Shown piece by piece: positions 1-7,406 of a stretch of DNA of 64,000 bases. Within the stretch, counting starts at the first letter, position 1; each line of letters starts with the position of its first letter. The DNA lies in contig JAFLBJ010000001.1 in NCBI GenBank assembly GCA_017303415.1, forward strand, positions 2,604,001 through 2,668,000, written 5' to 3'. The translations under genes were made by a program, and so were the position numbers. This DNA is from Chitinophagales bacterium (GTDB taxonomy: Bacteria > Bacteroidota > Bacteroidia > Chitinophagales > Chitinophagaceae). Below the pieces are notes generated by a model, which saw only the letters and a list, made by a program, of their open reading frames with translations, did no database searches and was not told the origin of the DNA.

Positions 1-392
1 TTAACGGATTCAAAAAACTGGACCGCATCAAAGGAAGTATATCCATAAAGCCCCTGGGCAAACCGGCCTTCCCTGACCTGTGGTGTGGCCGCATCAAACC
101 GGTCGGTGAATTCACCGATAATGCCGGGAACTTCCAGTGGGTCTTTGATGGACTTTGTTTCGGGTGGAAGCCCCGGCAATTTGAATTCAAGCCGGTGGGC
201 ATCGAGCACTTCGATACCCGCTATCGCATTGATACAGATAAACGAATAACTGTTCTCTGCCGCATGATGATCGGTGCTTTCCAACAGAATGGTATCCCTG
301 AACCGGTCGCGCAGACGCAGGTAGATCCCCACCGGCGTGTATACATCCGCCAGCAGTCGCTTACCCGTTGTTTCTATCCTGATCTTCTTCAT
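1..392 (-). CDS. trpE: Anthranilate synthase component I, N-terminal part (cut by window edge)
   Basis: The first 130 codons of a gene that runs off the left edge of the window. The protein begins MKKIRIETTGKRLLADVYTP and continues with VGIYLRLRDRF, ILLEST and ENSYSFICI, which is the typical N-terminal (tryptophan-binding) region of TrpE. TrpE with TrpG converts chorismate and glutamine to anthranilate, the first step of tryptophan synthesis, in the cytosol. The start ATG lies 8 nt after the T-run of an intrinsic terminator, and a leader peptide with three Trp codons lies upstream, so the identity is supported by both sequence and regulation. The catalytic chorismate-binding domain is outside the window, so its integrity cannot be judged. 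Confidence 0.9.
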   Translation of the reverse strand, partial: MKKIRIETTGKRLLADVYTPVGIYLRLRDRFRDTILLESTDHHAAENSYSFICINAIAGIEVLDAHRLEFKLPGLPPETKSIKDPLEVPGIIGEFTDRFDAATPQVREGRFAQGLYGYTSFDAVQFFESV

Positions 393-400
393 TTGAATAA

Positions 401-428
401 AATAAAAAGCCCCGCAAATTTGCGGGGC
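401..428 (-). terminator. trp attenuator terminator hairpin
   Basis: Perfect inverted repeat GCCCCGC-AAATTT-GCGGGGC (409-428) followed on the minus strand by TTTTTATTTT and then the trpE start codon. It is a strong intrinsic terminator placed inside the leader. Its 5' arm can instead pair with CGGGGU of the leader RNA (complement of 468-473), six base pairs including one G-U, which would form an antiterminator. Confidence 0.88.
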
Positions 429-460
429 CCAGTTATGTTATGACAAACACAGTTATGACA

Positions 461-520
461 TTACATGACCCCGGAAGAGTTTGTATGCCACCACCACTGT
501 TTGTTATTGACTTGTTGCAT
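461..520 (-). CDS. trpL: trp operon leader peptide
   Basis: A 19-codon reading frame, MQQVNNKQWWWHTNSSGVM, with three consecutive Trp codons, ending 33 nt before the terminator hairpin. Ribosome stalling at the Trp codons when charged tRNA-Trp is scarce would free the segment at 468-473 to form the antiterminator with 423-428. A possible competing early stem is ACAAACAGU, just before and into the Trp codons, with ACUGUGUUUGU after the stop. An in-frame ATG at 547 would give a 28-residue peptide (it adds MINHHHICN). I prefer the shorter start because a promoter -7 box ends only 4 nt upstream of it. Gene-level function is inferred from the known attenuation mechanism; Trp attenuators are known in Bacteroidetes (the Bacteroid-trp motif, from memory). 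Confidence 0.85.
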   Translation of the reverse strand: MQQVNNKQWWWHTNSSGVM

Positions 521-524
521 ATTG

Positions 525-556
525 CAAATATGGTGATGGTTAATCATAAAAACAAA
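525..556 (-). promoter_or_regulatory. Candidate trp promoter
   Basis: On the minus strand TTTG (553-556), a 20-nt spacer, then CATATTTG (525-532). The Bacteroidetes consensus is TTTG-N19-21-TAnnTTTG; only the first base of the -7 box deviates. Transcription would start 0-3 nt before the leader-peptide ATG at 520. The spacing equals that of the his promoter in this window. Confidence 0.5.
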
Positions 557-564
557 TTTTATTT

Positions 565-600
565 GGGAAGTCCGGGGTCGGGGGACCGGAATCCGGACCT
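565..600 (-). terminator. Possible terminator after hisB
   Basis: On the minus strand AGGTCCGG and CCGGACTT (8 pairs, one G-U) can form a stem, followed by a T-rich stretch TTTGTTTTT. It lies between the hisB stop and the trp promoter, so it may end hisGDCB transcription. The loop is long and the T-run is interrupted, hence low confidence. Confidence 0.35.
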
Positions 601-616
601 CTGACTACCAGCACAT

Positions 617-1759
617 CTACAGCACCCCCTTTGTACTAGGCAGATAGTTACTCATGGGGTCGCGCTTAACAGCCATCCGAATGGCCTTGGCAAAGGCCTT
701 AAAAATGGCTTCGATCTTGTGGTGTTCATTATCCCCCTGGCATTCAATATGGAGGTTGCATCGGGCTGCATCGGAGAATGATTTAAAGAAATGAAAGAAC
801 ATCTCCGTTGGCATTTCTCCGATCTTCTCCCGTTTGAATTCGGCCTTCCACACGATCCAGTTCCGCCCTCCAAAATCGATCAACACTTTGGCATCTGCCT
901 CATCCATTGGAAGTGCAAACCCGTATCGCTCCATACCACGTTTATCAGTAAGCAAACGGCCCATCAGTTCCCCCAGGGCAATGCCTGTATCCTCTATGGT
1001 GTGGTGTTCATCAATATGCAGGTCGCCCTGTACTTTTATATCCAGGTCTATCTTTCCATGCCGGGCCACCTGATCAAGCATATGGTCAAAGAAACCAATA
1101 CCGGTGGAAATAGAGGACCTGCCGGAGCCTTCGAGGTTCATGTCGATCATGATCTTTGTTTCACTGGTATTGCGTTCATGTACCCCCTGCCGGGTGCCCA
1201 ATTTCAGAAAGGCATATATCTCGCTCCACTCCGTGGTTTCAAGCGCCACCGTACTGCCTCGCAATTCCTCGGCTTTGTCTTTTATCTCTCCTTGTCCCAG
1301 GCTGGGGTCCAGATTGAGCCAAATACCCTTGCACCCAAGGTTTTTGGCCAGTTGTATATCGGTAATGCGGTCGCCGATCACATAAGAATTGGCTATATCA
1401 TAATCCGGATTGTCCAGGTAGTCTGTCAGCATCCCGGTTCCGGGTTTACGTGTGGGTTTGTTCTCCTCTGGAAAGGTCCGGTCAATGAATACTTTGGAAA
1501 AATGAATTCCCTCCCCTTCCAGACTTTTCATAACCAGTTCATGCAAGGGCCAGAAGGTATTTTCGGGAAAGGAATCTGTACCAAGCCCATCCTGATTGGT
1601 CACCATGACCAGTTCATAATCCAACTCCTGTGCTATACGGCGCATGTATTCGAACATGTGCGGATAAAATTGAAGCTTTTCAAATGCATCCAGCTGATAA
1701 GTGGGCGGGGCCTCCATAATCAGCGTGCCATCGCGGTCAATGAATAATACTTTTTTCAT
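617..1759 (-). CDS. hisB: Bifunctional histidinol-phosphatase / imidazoleglycerol-phosphate dehydratase
   Basis: 380 residues. The N-terminal HAD phosphatase domain opens with FIDRDGTL (nucleophile Asp8, Asp10). The C-terminal IGP dehydratase domain (about 193-380) has [21 protein letters not shown] and DNEHHKIEA, the metal-binding histidines. It catalyses steps 7 and 9 of histidine synthesis. The zinc-loop cysteines of the E. coli phosphatase domain are absent here ([16 protein letters not shown] instead). The ATG at 1759 is chosen, 13 nt after the hisC stop and with AGGA upstream; an upstream TTG at 1783 would overlap hisC. Last gene of hisGDCB; hisH, hisA, hisF and hisI do not follow, and the trp leader comes next. 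Confidence 0.95.
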   Translation of the reverse strand: MKKVLFIDRDGTLIMEAPPTYQLDAFEKLQFYPHMFEYMRRIAQELDYELVMVTNQDGLGTDSFPENTFWPLHELVMKSLEGEGIHFSKVFIDRTFPEENKPTRKPGTGMLTDYLDNPDYDIANSYVIGDRITDIQLAKNLGCKGIWLNLDPSLGQGEIKDKAEELRGSTVALETTEWSEIYAFLKLGTRQGVHERNTSETKIMIDMNLEGSGRSSISTGIGFFDHMLDQVARHGKIDLDIKVQGDLHIDEHHTIEDTGIALGELMGRLLTDKRGMERYGFALPMDEADAKVLIDFGGRNWIVWKAEFKREKIGEMPTEMFFHFFKSFSDAARCNLHIECQGDNEHHKIEAIFKAFAKAIRMAVKRDPMSNYLPSTKGVL

Positions 1760-1772
1760 TCCTGTTTGATCT

Positions 1773-2825
1773 TTATGGTTCAAACCGGGATATTTCCCGG
1801 ATCAATTCCTGGTTTTCCTTTTCCGTTCCCACTGTGATACGCAGACATCCTTCACAAAGGGTGACCTTACTCCGGTCGCGTACCACAATGCCTTTGGTCA
1901 GCAAATATTGGTAGATGGCTTCCGGATCGGTTACACGTACAAGGATGAAATTCGCATCGGAGGGAAAGATATGCAATACCTGGGGCAGCGGTTCCAATGC
2001 CGATACCAGCAGATCCCGCTGTTGTACAATTTCCAGGATCATGTCATTTACCTGCCCCACTTCCTCCAGGGCCTGTAATGCTAACTCCTGAGACGCCAGG
2101 TTGATATTGTAAGGTGGTTTGATCCGGTTCATGATCTGAATGATCCCTTCGCCGGCAAATCCCAATCCAATGCGTAAGGCAGCCAATCCCCAGGCTTTTG
2201 ACAAGGTTTGCAAAACCACCAGTTGCGGGTAATCCTGCAATTCAGCGATCGCCGAACGTTGCCGGGAAAAATTGATATACGCTTCATCCACCACCACCAA
2301 ACCAAAGTAATTATTAAGCAATACCTCAATATCTGCCGGATCCAACGAATTTCCAGTGGGGTTATTGGGAGAACATAAAAAGATCATTTTGGTATGATCG
2401 TCAATGGCCTGTTCGATTGCTTCAAGGTCCAATTGAAAGGCCGGTGTGAGTGGCACTTTCCGGGCTTCCACATTATTGATCCCCGCGCTTACCTCATACA
2501 TGCCATAGGTGGGCGGACAAATGATCACATTATCAATTCCGGGTTCACAAAAGGCCCGAAAGAGAATATCGATACATTCATCGCTTCCATTGCCCACAAA
2601 AATGTTTTCCATCGCCACCCCCTTGATCGCCCCGATCTTTTCCTTTAACCGCTCCTGTAACGGATCAGGATAGCGGTTGTACCAGCGGGTAAGAGGTGAA
2701 CCCAGACTGTTCTCATTGGCATCGAGAAATATCCGTGCCTCCCCTTTGAATTCATCCCGGGCGGAGGAATAGGGTTTTAGTTTTTTTATATTTTCCCGTA
2801 TCAGGTTGTCCAGATCGAACGACAT
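1773..2825 (-). CDS. hisC: Histidinol-phosphate aminotransferase
   Basis: 350 residues, the usual length for this class I/II PLP aminotransferase. Visible motifs are [10 protein letters not shown] (PLP phosphate contact), [15 protein letters not shown] and [14 protein letters not shown], with Lys210 as the PLP Schiff-base lysine. It transfers an amino group from glutamate to imidazole-acetol phosphate in histidine synthesis. It sits in the minus-strand hisGDCB operon, 110 nt after hisD and 13 nt before hisB. The gap to hisD is unusual for a tight operon because it holds a large hairpin (2868-2913). Confidence 0.95.
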   Translation of the reverse strand: MSFDLDNLIRENIKKLKPYSSARDEFKGEARIFLDANENSLGSPLTRWYNRYPDPLQERLKEKIGAIKGVAMENIFVGNGSDECIDILFRAFCEPGIDNVIICPPTYGMYEVSAGINNVEARKVPLTPAFQLDLEAIEQAIDDHTKMIFLCSPNNPTGNSLDPADIEVLLNNYFGLVVVDEAYINFSRQRSAIAELQDYPQLVVLQTLSKAWGLAALRIGLGFAGEGIIQIMNRIKPPYNINLASQELALQALEEVGQVNDMILEIVQQRDLLVSALEPLPQVLHIFPSDANFILVRVTDPEAIYQYLLTKGIVVRDRSKVTLCEGCLRITVGTEKENQELIREISRFEP

Positions 2826-2867
2826 GCTTTATCTTTTTTCTAAAATTTATTGAAACCACATTTAATT

Positions 2868-2913
2868 GTTTCTCGCAGCGACCGCGACGTTCTTTGCGGT
2901 CGCTGCGAGAAAC
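2868..2913. repeat. 18-bp perfect inverted repeat between hisD and hisC
   Basis: GTTTCTCGCAGCGACCGC at 2868-2885 and its exact complement at 2896-2913 surround a 10-nt loop. No T-run follows on the minus strand close to the stem, so it does not look like a simple terminator. The 13-mer GTTTCTCGCAGCG recurs at 35900-35912 in another intergenic region, so it belongs to a dispersed repeat. It could shape hisD/hisC expression by mRNA processing; that is inference. Confidence 0.8.
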
Positions 2914-2935
2914 CTAATTTTGAAAAACTTTTATT

Positions 2936-4216
2936 TTATTTTTCTATCAATCTTACTTTAACCGCTTCCGCATGGGCTTGCAGGCCCTCGGCTTCCGCCA
3001 TGGCGATCACCGCATTGCCAATATGCTCCAATCCATCTTTACTCAGTTGTTGGAAGGTGATCTTTTTGACAAAGCTATCCACACTCACCCCACTATAGGC
3101 CTTTGCATAACCATTTGTGGGTAAGGTGTGATTGGCTCCACTGGCATAATCACCAGCGCTCTCTGGAGAATAATGCCCAAGAAAAACGGAACCCGCCTGT
3201 AGAACCCGGGTGGCCATCTCTTCGGCACCGGTACAAGCCAGGATCAGGTGTTCAGCGGCATATTGGTTTATAAAAGCAAGCGATTCTTCGCGGTCTTTGA
3301 ACACAAGTATCCGGCTGTTATCAAGTGCTTTTTCAGCCAGTTCTTTCCTGGGTAAATTTTCCAATTGCTTTGCAAGGGCGGTGGTGACCTTTTTAGGCAA
3401 TTGTTTATCAGTAGTCACCAGTATGGCCTGGCTGTCTATGCCATGCTCGGCCTGACTTAATAAATCGGCAGCAATAAAGGAAGCATCTGCCGTTTCATCG
3501 GCAAACACCATTACCTCGCTTGGACCGGCCGGCATATCAATGGCCATGCCTTCCTGCTGAACCAGCTTTTTTGCGGCTGTGACATATTGGTTACCCGGGC
3601 CAAAAATTTTATTTACGGCAGGAACTGATTCTGTGCCATAGGCCATGGCGCCAATGGCCTGAATACCCCCGAGTTTGTATACAGCGGTCACCCCAGCCAG
3701 CATGGCGGTGTACAGAATAGCAGGATGAAGTTTCCCTTCTTCATTGGGAGGGGAGCAAAGTATGATCTCTTTGCAACCGGCCAGGGAAGCAGGTACGGCG
3801 AGCATGAGGATGGTGCTGAACAAGGGTGCAGTTCCTCCCGGAATATAGATCCCGACTTTTTCTATCGCCCTGTTTTCGCGCCAGCAGCGGACACCCGGCA
3901 TGGTCTCCACCGGTTTTGGTGTCTCTATCTGGGTTTGGTGAAACCGTTCAATATTGAAGCGCGCCAGTTGAATAGCCGCTTTGAGTTCTTCCGATACCTT
4001 GTTATCCGCAGTGGCGAATTCTTTGGCTGTAACCTTAAACTTCTTTATCCGGGCTCCATCAAATTCACGGGTATAACGACGCAACGCCCGGTCTCCCTTG
4101 CGACGCACGGCATCCAGCACCCGACTCACTTTTTTGTCCAGCGAGGCTGCATCCATAACCGGTCTTGCCAGTAAAGCAGGCCATTCAGCAGGCTCGGGTT
4201 GATTAAATATTTTCAT
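2936..4216 (-). CDS. hisD: Histidinol dehydrogenase
   Basis: 426 residues, full length. Motifs: GIYIPGGTAPLFSTILM, GPGNQYVTAAK, IDMPAGPSEVMV, LLSQAEHGIDSQA (zinc and substrate ligands), AEHLI and GANHTLPT. It oxidises L-histidinol to L-histidine through histidinal in two NAD+-dependent steps, the last of the pathway. Starts 11 nt after hisG, so both are co-transcribed. Regulation by the his attenuator upstream of hisG is expected. Confidence 0.96.
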   Translation of the reverse strand: MKIFNQPEPAEWPALLARPVMDAASLDKKVSRVLDAVRRKGDRALRRYTREFDGARIKKFKVTAKEFATADNKVSEELKAAIQLARFNIERFHQTQIETPKPVETMPGVRCWRENRAIEKVGIYIPGGTAPLFSTILMLAVPASLAGCKEIILCSPPNEEGKLHPAILYTAMLAGVTAVYKLGGIQAIGAMAYGTESVPAVNKIFGPGNQYVTAAKKLVQQEGMAIDMPAGPSEVMVFADETADASFIAADLLSQAEHGIDSQAILVTTDKQLPKKVTTALAKQLENLPRKELAEKALDNSRILVFKDREESLAFINQYAAEHLILACTGAEEMATRVLQAGSVFLGHYSPESAGDYASGANHTLPTNGYAKAYSGVSVDSFVKKITFQQLSKDGLEHIGNAVIAMAEAEGLQAHAEAVKVRLIEK

Positions 4217-4227
4217 ACATGACTATT

Positions 4228-5118
4228 TTAAATGACCATTTTTTCAATGGGCACTACGAGAATACCCTGTGCGCCCGCTTCTTTAAGTTGTTCGATCTTA
4301 TCCCAAAATTCATCCTCACTCAATACCGTATGCACACTGCTCCAACCAGTCTCGGCCAGGGGCAATACAGTTGGGCTTTTCATCCCCGGTAGCAGAGCTA
4401 TGATCTCCTTTAATTTTTCATTGGGGGCATTGAGCAAAATATATTTATTGCGTTTGGCCTTTTTGACCGCATTGATCCGGAAAAGCAGTTTCTGTAACAG
4501 TTTACCTTTTTCCCCATTGAAACTGCGGTTGCGGATAAGCACCGCTTGTGAAGAAAGGATTGTTTCCACTTCTTTGAGCCCGTTCAATAACAGGGTGGAA
4601 CCGCTGCTGACCAGGTCACATACCAGGTCGGACAGACCGATACCCGGAGCAATTTCAACAGAACCACTGATCTCGTGTATCTCCGCCTCAATTCCTTTTT
4701 CTTTCAGGTATTGACCAACCAATCTTGGGTAGGTGGTGGCGATCCGTTTACCCTGAATACTCTCCGGTCCTTTAAATTCATGATTTCGAGGAACGGCAAA
4801 AGACAAACGGCATTTTCCAAATCCCAGTTGCTCCACGATATCCACTTCCTTTCCCTTTTCATATAAAACATTCTCTCCCACAATACCAATATCCGCTACC
4901 CCATCCGATACGTATTGCGGAATATCATCGTCCCGCAGGAACAGAACTTCCAGTGGAAACGTATCACTCGTGGTCTTCAACCGGTCCTTTACATTGCGTA
5001 ATTCAATGCCACATTCTTTTAGCAGCTGGACCGAATCTTCGTAAAGTCGCCCGCTTTTCTGAATGGCAATTCGCAATCTTGTATTTACTTCTTCCTTGTT
5101 TTGTTGTGTCTCTTTCAT
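4228..5118 (-). CDS. hisG: ATP phosphoribosyltransferase, long form
   Basis: 296 residues, matching the long HisG form that carries a C-terminal ACT-like regulatory domain (here about 220-296) and needs no HisZ. The PRPP-binding signature is SDLVCDLVSSGSTLLLNGL. It joins ATP and PRPP, the first committed step of histidine synthesis, and is the usual feedback target of histidine. First gene of hisGDCB. The start ATG (5118) lies 18 nt after the T-run start of the his attenuator terminator. Confidence 0.96.
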   Translation of the reverse strand: MKETQQNKEEVNTRLRIAIQKSGRLYEDSVQLLKECGIELRNVKDRLKTTSDTFPLEVLFLRDDDIPQYVSDGVADIGIVGENVLYEKGKEVDIVEQLGFGKCRLSFAVPRNHEFKGPESIQGKRIATTYPRLVGQYLKEKGIEAEIHEISGSVEIAPGIGLSDLVCDLVSSGSTLLLNGLKEVETILSSQAVLIRNRSFNGEKGKLLQKLLFRINAVKKAKRNKYILLNAPNEKLKEIIALLPGMKSPTVLPLAETGWSSVHTVLSEDEFWDKIEQLKEAGAQGILVVPIEKMVI

Positions 5119-5135
5119 GACGGTTCAAATGATTG

Positions 5136-5167
5136 AAAAAAATAAGGGCTTACCAGTGGTAAGCCCT
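5136..5167 (-). terminator. his attenuator terminator hairpin
   Basis: Stem AGGGCTTACC / GGTAAGCCCT with loop ACT (5145-5167), followed on the minus strand by TATTTTTTT. It sits between the his leader peptide and hisG. Its 5' arm GGCUUACC (complement of 5158-5165) can pair over eight bases with GGUGAGCC (complement of 5200-5207), which overlaps the leader-peptide stop codon and would act as antiterminator. Confidence 0.9.
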
Positions 5168-5202
5168 CAAGAATTTATGTTTTAGCACATAACACCATCG
5201 GC

Positions 5203-5253
5203 TCACCCCGCGAGGTAAGAGGTATGATGATGGATATGCAGGTTGATCTTCAT
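5203..5253 (-). CDS. hisL: his operon leader peptide
   Basis: A 16-residue peptide, MKINLHIHHHTSYLAG, containing the run HIHHH. It ends next to the antiterminator segment and is followed by an intrinsic terminator and hisG. This is the classical layout for ribosome-mediated attenuation by charged tRNA-His. An early stem could form between GCAUAUCCAUC in the His-codon region and GAUGGUGUUAUGUGC after the stop. A consensus promoter lies 7 nt upstream of the ATG, so the mRNA has almost no 5' untranslated region. Confidence 0.9.
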   Translation of the reverse strand: MKINLHIHHHTSYLAG

Positions 5254-5260
5254 GACAGGG

Positions 5261-5292
5261 CAAAAATAGAAGGGTTACCGGGAAAAACCAAA
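5261..5292 (-). promoter_or_regulatory. his operon promoter
   Basis: Minus-strand TTTG (5289-5292), a 20-nt spacer and TATTTTTG (5261-5268): a perfect match to the Bacteroidetes TTTG-N20-TAnnTTTG promoter. Transcription would begin a few bases before the leader-peptide ATG at 5253. Confidence 0.7.
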
Positions 5293-5330
5293 TTCACTTT
5301 CCCCTATATTTACAAAAACCGTTGCGTGTC

Positions 5331-6113
5331 ATGAGAAATTACCTGGGATTTGCTGTCCTCACCTTTATTTTATTCTCTTGTACTGATCAGGGAAAACCCT
5401 CACGTAAATTGATCTGGAGTGATGAGTTTGACAAGGCCGGTTTACCCGACACAACCAGGTGGGCCTATGACCAGGGAGGCCATGGTTGGGGAAATAATGA
5501 ATTACAATTCTATACCACAGCAAGGGCTGAAAATGCCCGGATAGAAGATGGTCATTTGATCATTGAAGCCCATCGTGAACCCTGGGAAGGGAAGGAATAT
5601 ACCTCCGCCCGTTTGGTGACCCGGGGAAAAGCGGAATGGCAATACGGAAGGATCGAAGTAAGGGCCCGCATACCTGAGGGTTTGGGTACCTGGCCGGCCA
5701 TCTGGACCCTGGGAGCTACAAAACCTTTTGTTTGGCCAGACGATGGAGAAATCGATATCATGGAACATGTGGGGTTAAATCCTGGTTTTGTCCATGGCTC
5801 CATACACTGCAAGAAATACTACCATAGTATCGGAACCCAGAAGACCGATACCCTATTTGTACCCGATTTCTCCAAGGCTTTTCATGTGTACGCGGTGGAA
5901 TGGACCCGTGATTCCATTTCCACTGAAATCGACGGGAATACCTATTTCCGTTTTGCCAATGAAAAAGCAGGATATGAGTCATGGCCATTTGATAATAAAA
6001 TGTATCTGATCCTCAACCTGGCCGTGGGTGGTAATTGGGGAGGAATGAAAGGGGTGGATACAACCATCTGGCCCCGAAGAATGGAAGTGGACTATGTGCG
6101 GGTTTATGAATAG
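5331..6113 (+). CDS. Glycoside hydrolase family 16 lipoprotein (beta-glucanase)
   Basis: 260 residues. A lipoprotein signal (LFSC, Cys17) places it on an outer or periplasmic membrane surface. The GH16 fold carries the catalytic signature EIDIMEHVG, with Glu140 as nucleophile and Glu145 as acid/base, and the GTWPAIWTLG and NLAVGGNWGG segments typical of laminarinase-like enzymes. It probably cleaves beta-1,3 or mixed-linkage glucans; exact substrate cannot be told from sequence. The ATG at 5331 is preferred to an upstream TTG because it gives a normal lipoprotein signal. It stands alone, divergent from the his operon. Confidence 0.88.
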   Translation: MRNYLGFAVLTFILFSCTDQGKPSRKLIWSDEFDKAGLPDTTRWAYDQGGHGWGNNELQFYTTARAENARIEDGHLIIEAHREPWEGKEYTSARLVTRGKAEWQYGRIEVRARIPEGLGTWPAIWTLGATKPFVWPDDGEIDIMEHVGLNPGFVHGSIHCKKYYHSIGTQKTDTLFVPDFSKAFHVYAVEWTRDSISTEIDGNTYFRFANEKAGYESWPFDNKMYLILNLAVGGNWGGMKGVDTTIWPRRMEVDYVRVYE

Positions 6114-6125
6114 AAAAGTTGTTAA

Positions 6126-6229
6126 ATTATTAATTATTGATTATTGATTATTAATCAGTTAGGAAATTATAACCGGCCAAAATATTACCTGCGTTTTCCT
6201 AAATAATTAATAATCAATAATAAATAATC
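6126..6229. repeat. Inverted heptamer array, ATTATTR class
   Basis: Four in-phase heptamers ATTATTA/ATTATTG at 6126-6153 face four complementary heptamers (AATAATY-type) at 6202-6229, around a 48-nt spacer. It has the same plan as the larger arrays elsewhere in the window (7-bp units, inverted arms) but is short and very A/T-rich. The rest of the 6114-6383 intergenic region shows nothing else recognisable. Confidence 0.75.
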
Positions 6230-6383
6230 CCACCCCCCTTCCGTGGTAAATACGCCCTGAAAACCCCTGCCCTTACTCCCCGACGAAAAGTGTAAATTTG
6301 CAGTCCTTACTGACCGTACCCATTAAATTCTTCACTGCCCATTACCAGCCGATATTGTTTGATCTAAAAAAGAGGAGAAGGTT

Positions 6384-6647
6384 ATGTATACGTATGCATT
6401 ACTTGAGCCGGGTTGTTATTACCTGGTACAGGAGAAGATCAATAGTCCCATCACCCTGATCAAGGCCTCGGTGGAAACCGACCATTGTCTGTTTGTGACC
6501 CGTTATGAAGAGCCGTTGGTGACGGAATGGAAACGAAAGAATGACCCCATTCACGATATTATTGAATGTCTGAGCGATGAAACCGCCAGTGAGTGGCAAA
6601 AATTCTATTATAACGAGGATGCCTATCATGAAGAGGATGATGAGTAG
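6384..6647 (+). CDS. Small acidic protein of unknown function
   Basis: 87 residues with no signal peptide or membrane segment. It is acidic, particularly at the C-terminus (NEDAYHEEDDE), and has several aromatic residues. A strong purine-rich ribosome site (AGAGGAGAAGG) precedes the ATG, unusual in this group where such sites are often weak, and supports real translation. I do not recognise a family. It lies alone between the GH16 gene and the rhodanese-thioredoxin gene, on the same strand, 60 nt before the latter. Confidence 0.7.
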   Translation: MYTYALLEPGCYYLVQEKINSPITLIKASVETDHCLFVTRYEEPLVTEWKRKNDPIHDIIECLSDETASEWQKFYYNEDAYHEEDDE

Positions 6648-6707
6648 CCCTTGTATCATTTGTCACTAATCCATTTCCTGAATCTATTATTTTTACGCAA
6701 AAAGCAC

Positions 6708-7403
6708 ATGAGGATCCCTTTATTTGTCCTTACCCTGTCTTTATTCATGGTTGCCTGTACGGCACAACAAGGGAGCATGGGCAGGCTATCGGCCGATGAA
6801 TTTGAAAAAGCCGTGACCATGGGTAAGCAGCAGGTATTGGATGTCAGAACGGCTGGGGAATTTGCCAATGGCCATATACCGGGTTCCATGCAAGCGGATT
6901 GGACCAACCGGTCGCAATTTGCCGACCGGGTGCAACACCTCGATAAATCAAGACCAGTTTATATCTATTGTGCCAGTGGCCCCCGGAGTACATCGGCTGC
7001 CATATGGTTAAGGGCTAACGGTTACCAGTCAGTCATTGAACTGGAAGGTGGATATATCAGTTGGAAAAGAGCCCGCAAACCCGTGGAGGCAACACAGGCC
7101 CAGCGACCCATGAGTTTGGAAGAATATAAAATGACCATACCGGCCACTGGTACAGTTTTGGTTGATTTTGGTGCGGAGTGGTGCCCTCCCTGTGTAAAAA
7201 TGGAGCCGGTATTAAAGGAACTCATGGGTGAATTGGCCGGATCGGTACAATTGATCAAAGTGGATGTAGGTATTCATACTTCGATCCTGGAGCCACTTCA
7301 AATCAATAGTTATCCTACCTTTATTGTTTATAAAAATGGTCAGGAAACCTGGCGCCAGAGTGGTATAGTGGAAAAATCCACCCTGCTGGCCCAATTGAAA
7401 TAA
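6708..7403 (+). CDS. Rhodanese-thioredoxin fusion lipoprotein
   Basis: 231 residues. A signal with lipobox MVAC (Cys17) is followed by a rhodanese domain (about 25-125) with an intact catalytic Cys88 in YIYCASGPRST, then a thioredoxin domain (about 135-231) with WCPPC (Cys159, Cys162) and the cis-proline YPT. It would act in the periplasm as a thiol-disulphide or sulphur-transfer enzyme; the substrate is unknown. The ATG at 6708 is chosen because it gives the lipoprotein signal; an earlier TTG at 6651 adds 19 residues that do not fit. Only 3 nt separate it from the next gene, so the two are probably co-expressed. Confidence 0.85.
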   Translation: MRIPLFVLTLSLFMVACTAQQGSMGRLSADEFEKAVTMGKQQVLDVRTAGEFANGHIPGSMQADWTNRSQFADRVQHLDKSRPVYIYCASGPRSTSAAIWLRANGYQSVIELEGGYISWKRARKPVEATQAQRPMSLEEYKMTIPATGTVLVDFGAEWCPPCVKMEPVLKELMGELAGSVQLIKVDVGIHTSILEPLQINSYPTFIVYKNGQETWRQSGIVEKSTLLAQLK

Positions 7404-7406
7404 ATC

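Noticed and set aside
791-1747. A 318-codon plus-strand frame opposite hisB
   Set aside because: Antisense shadow of hisB; the minus strand has all family motifs.
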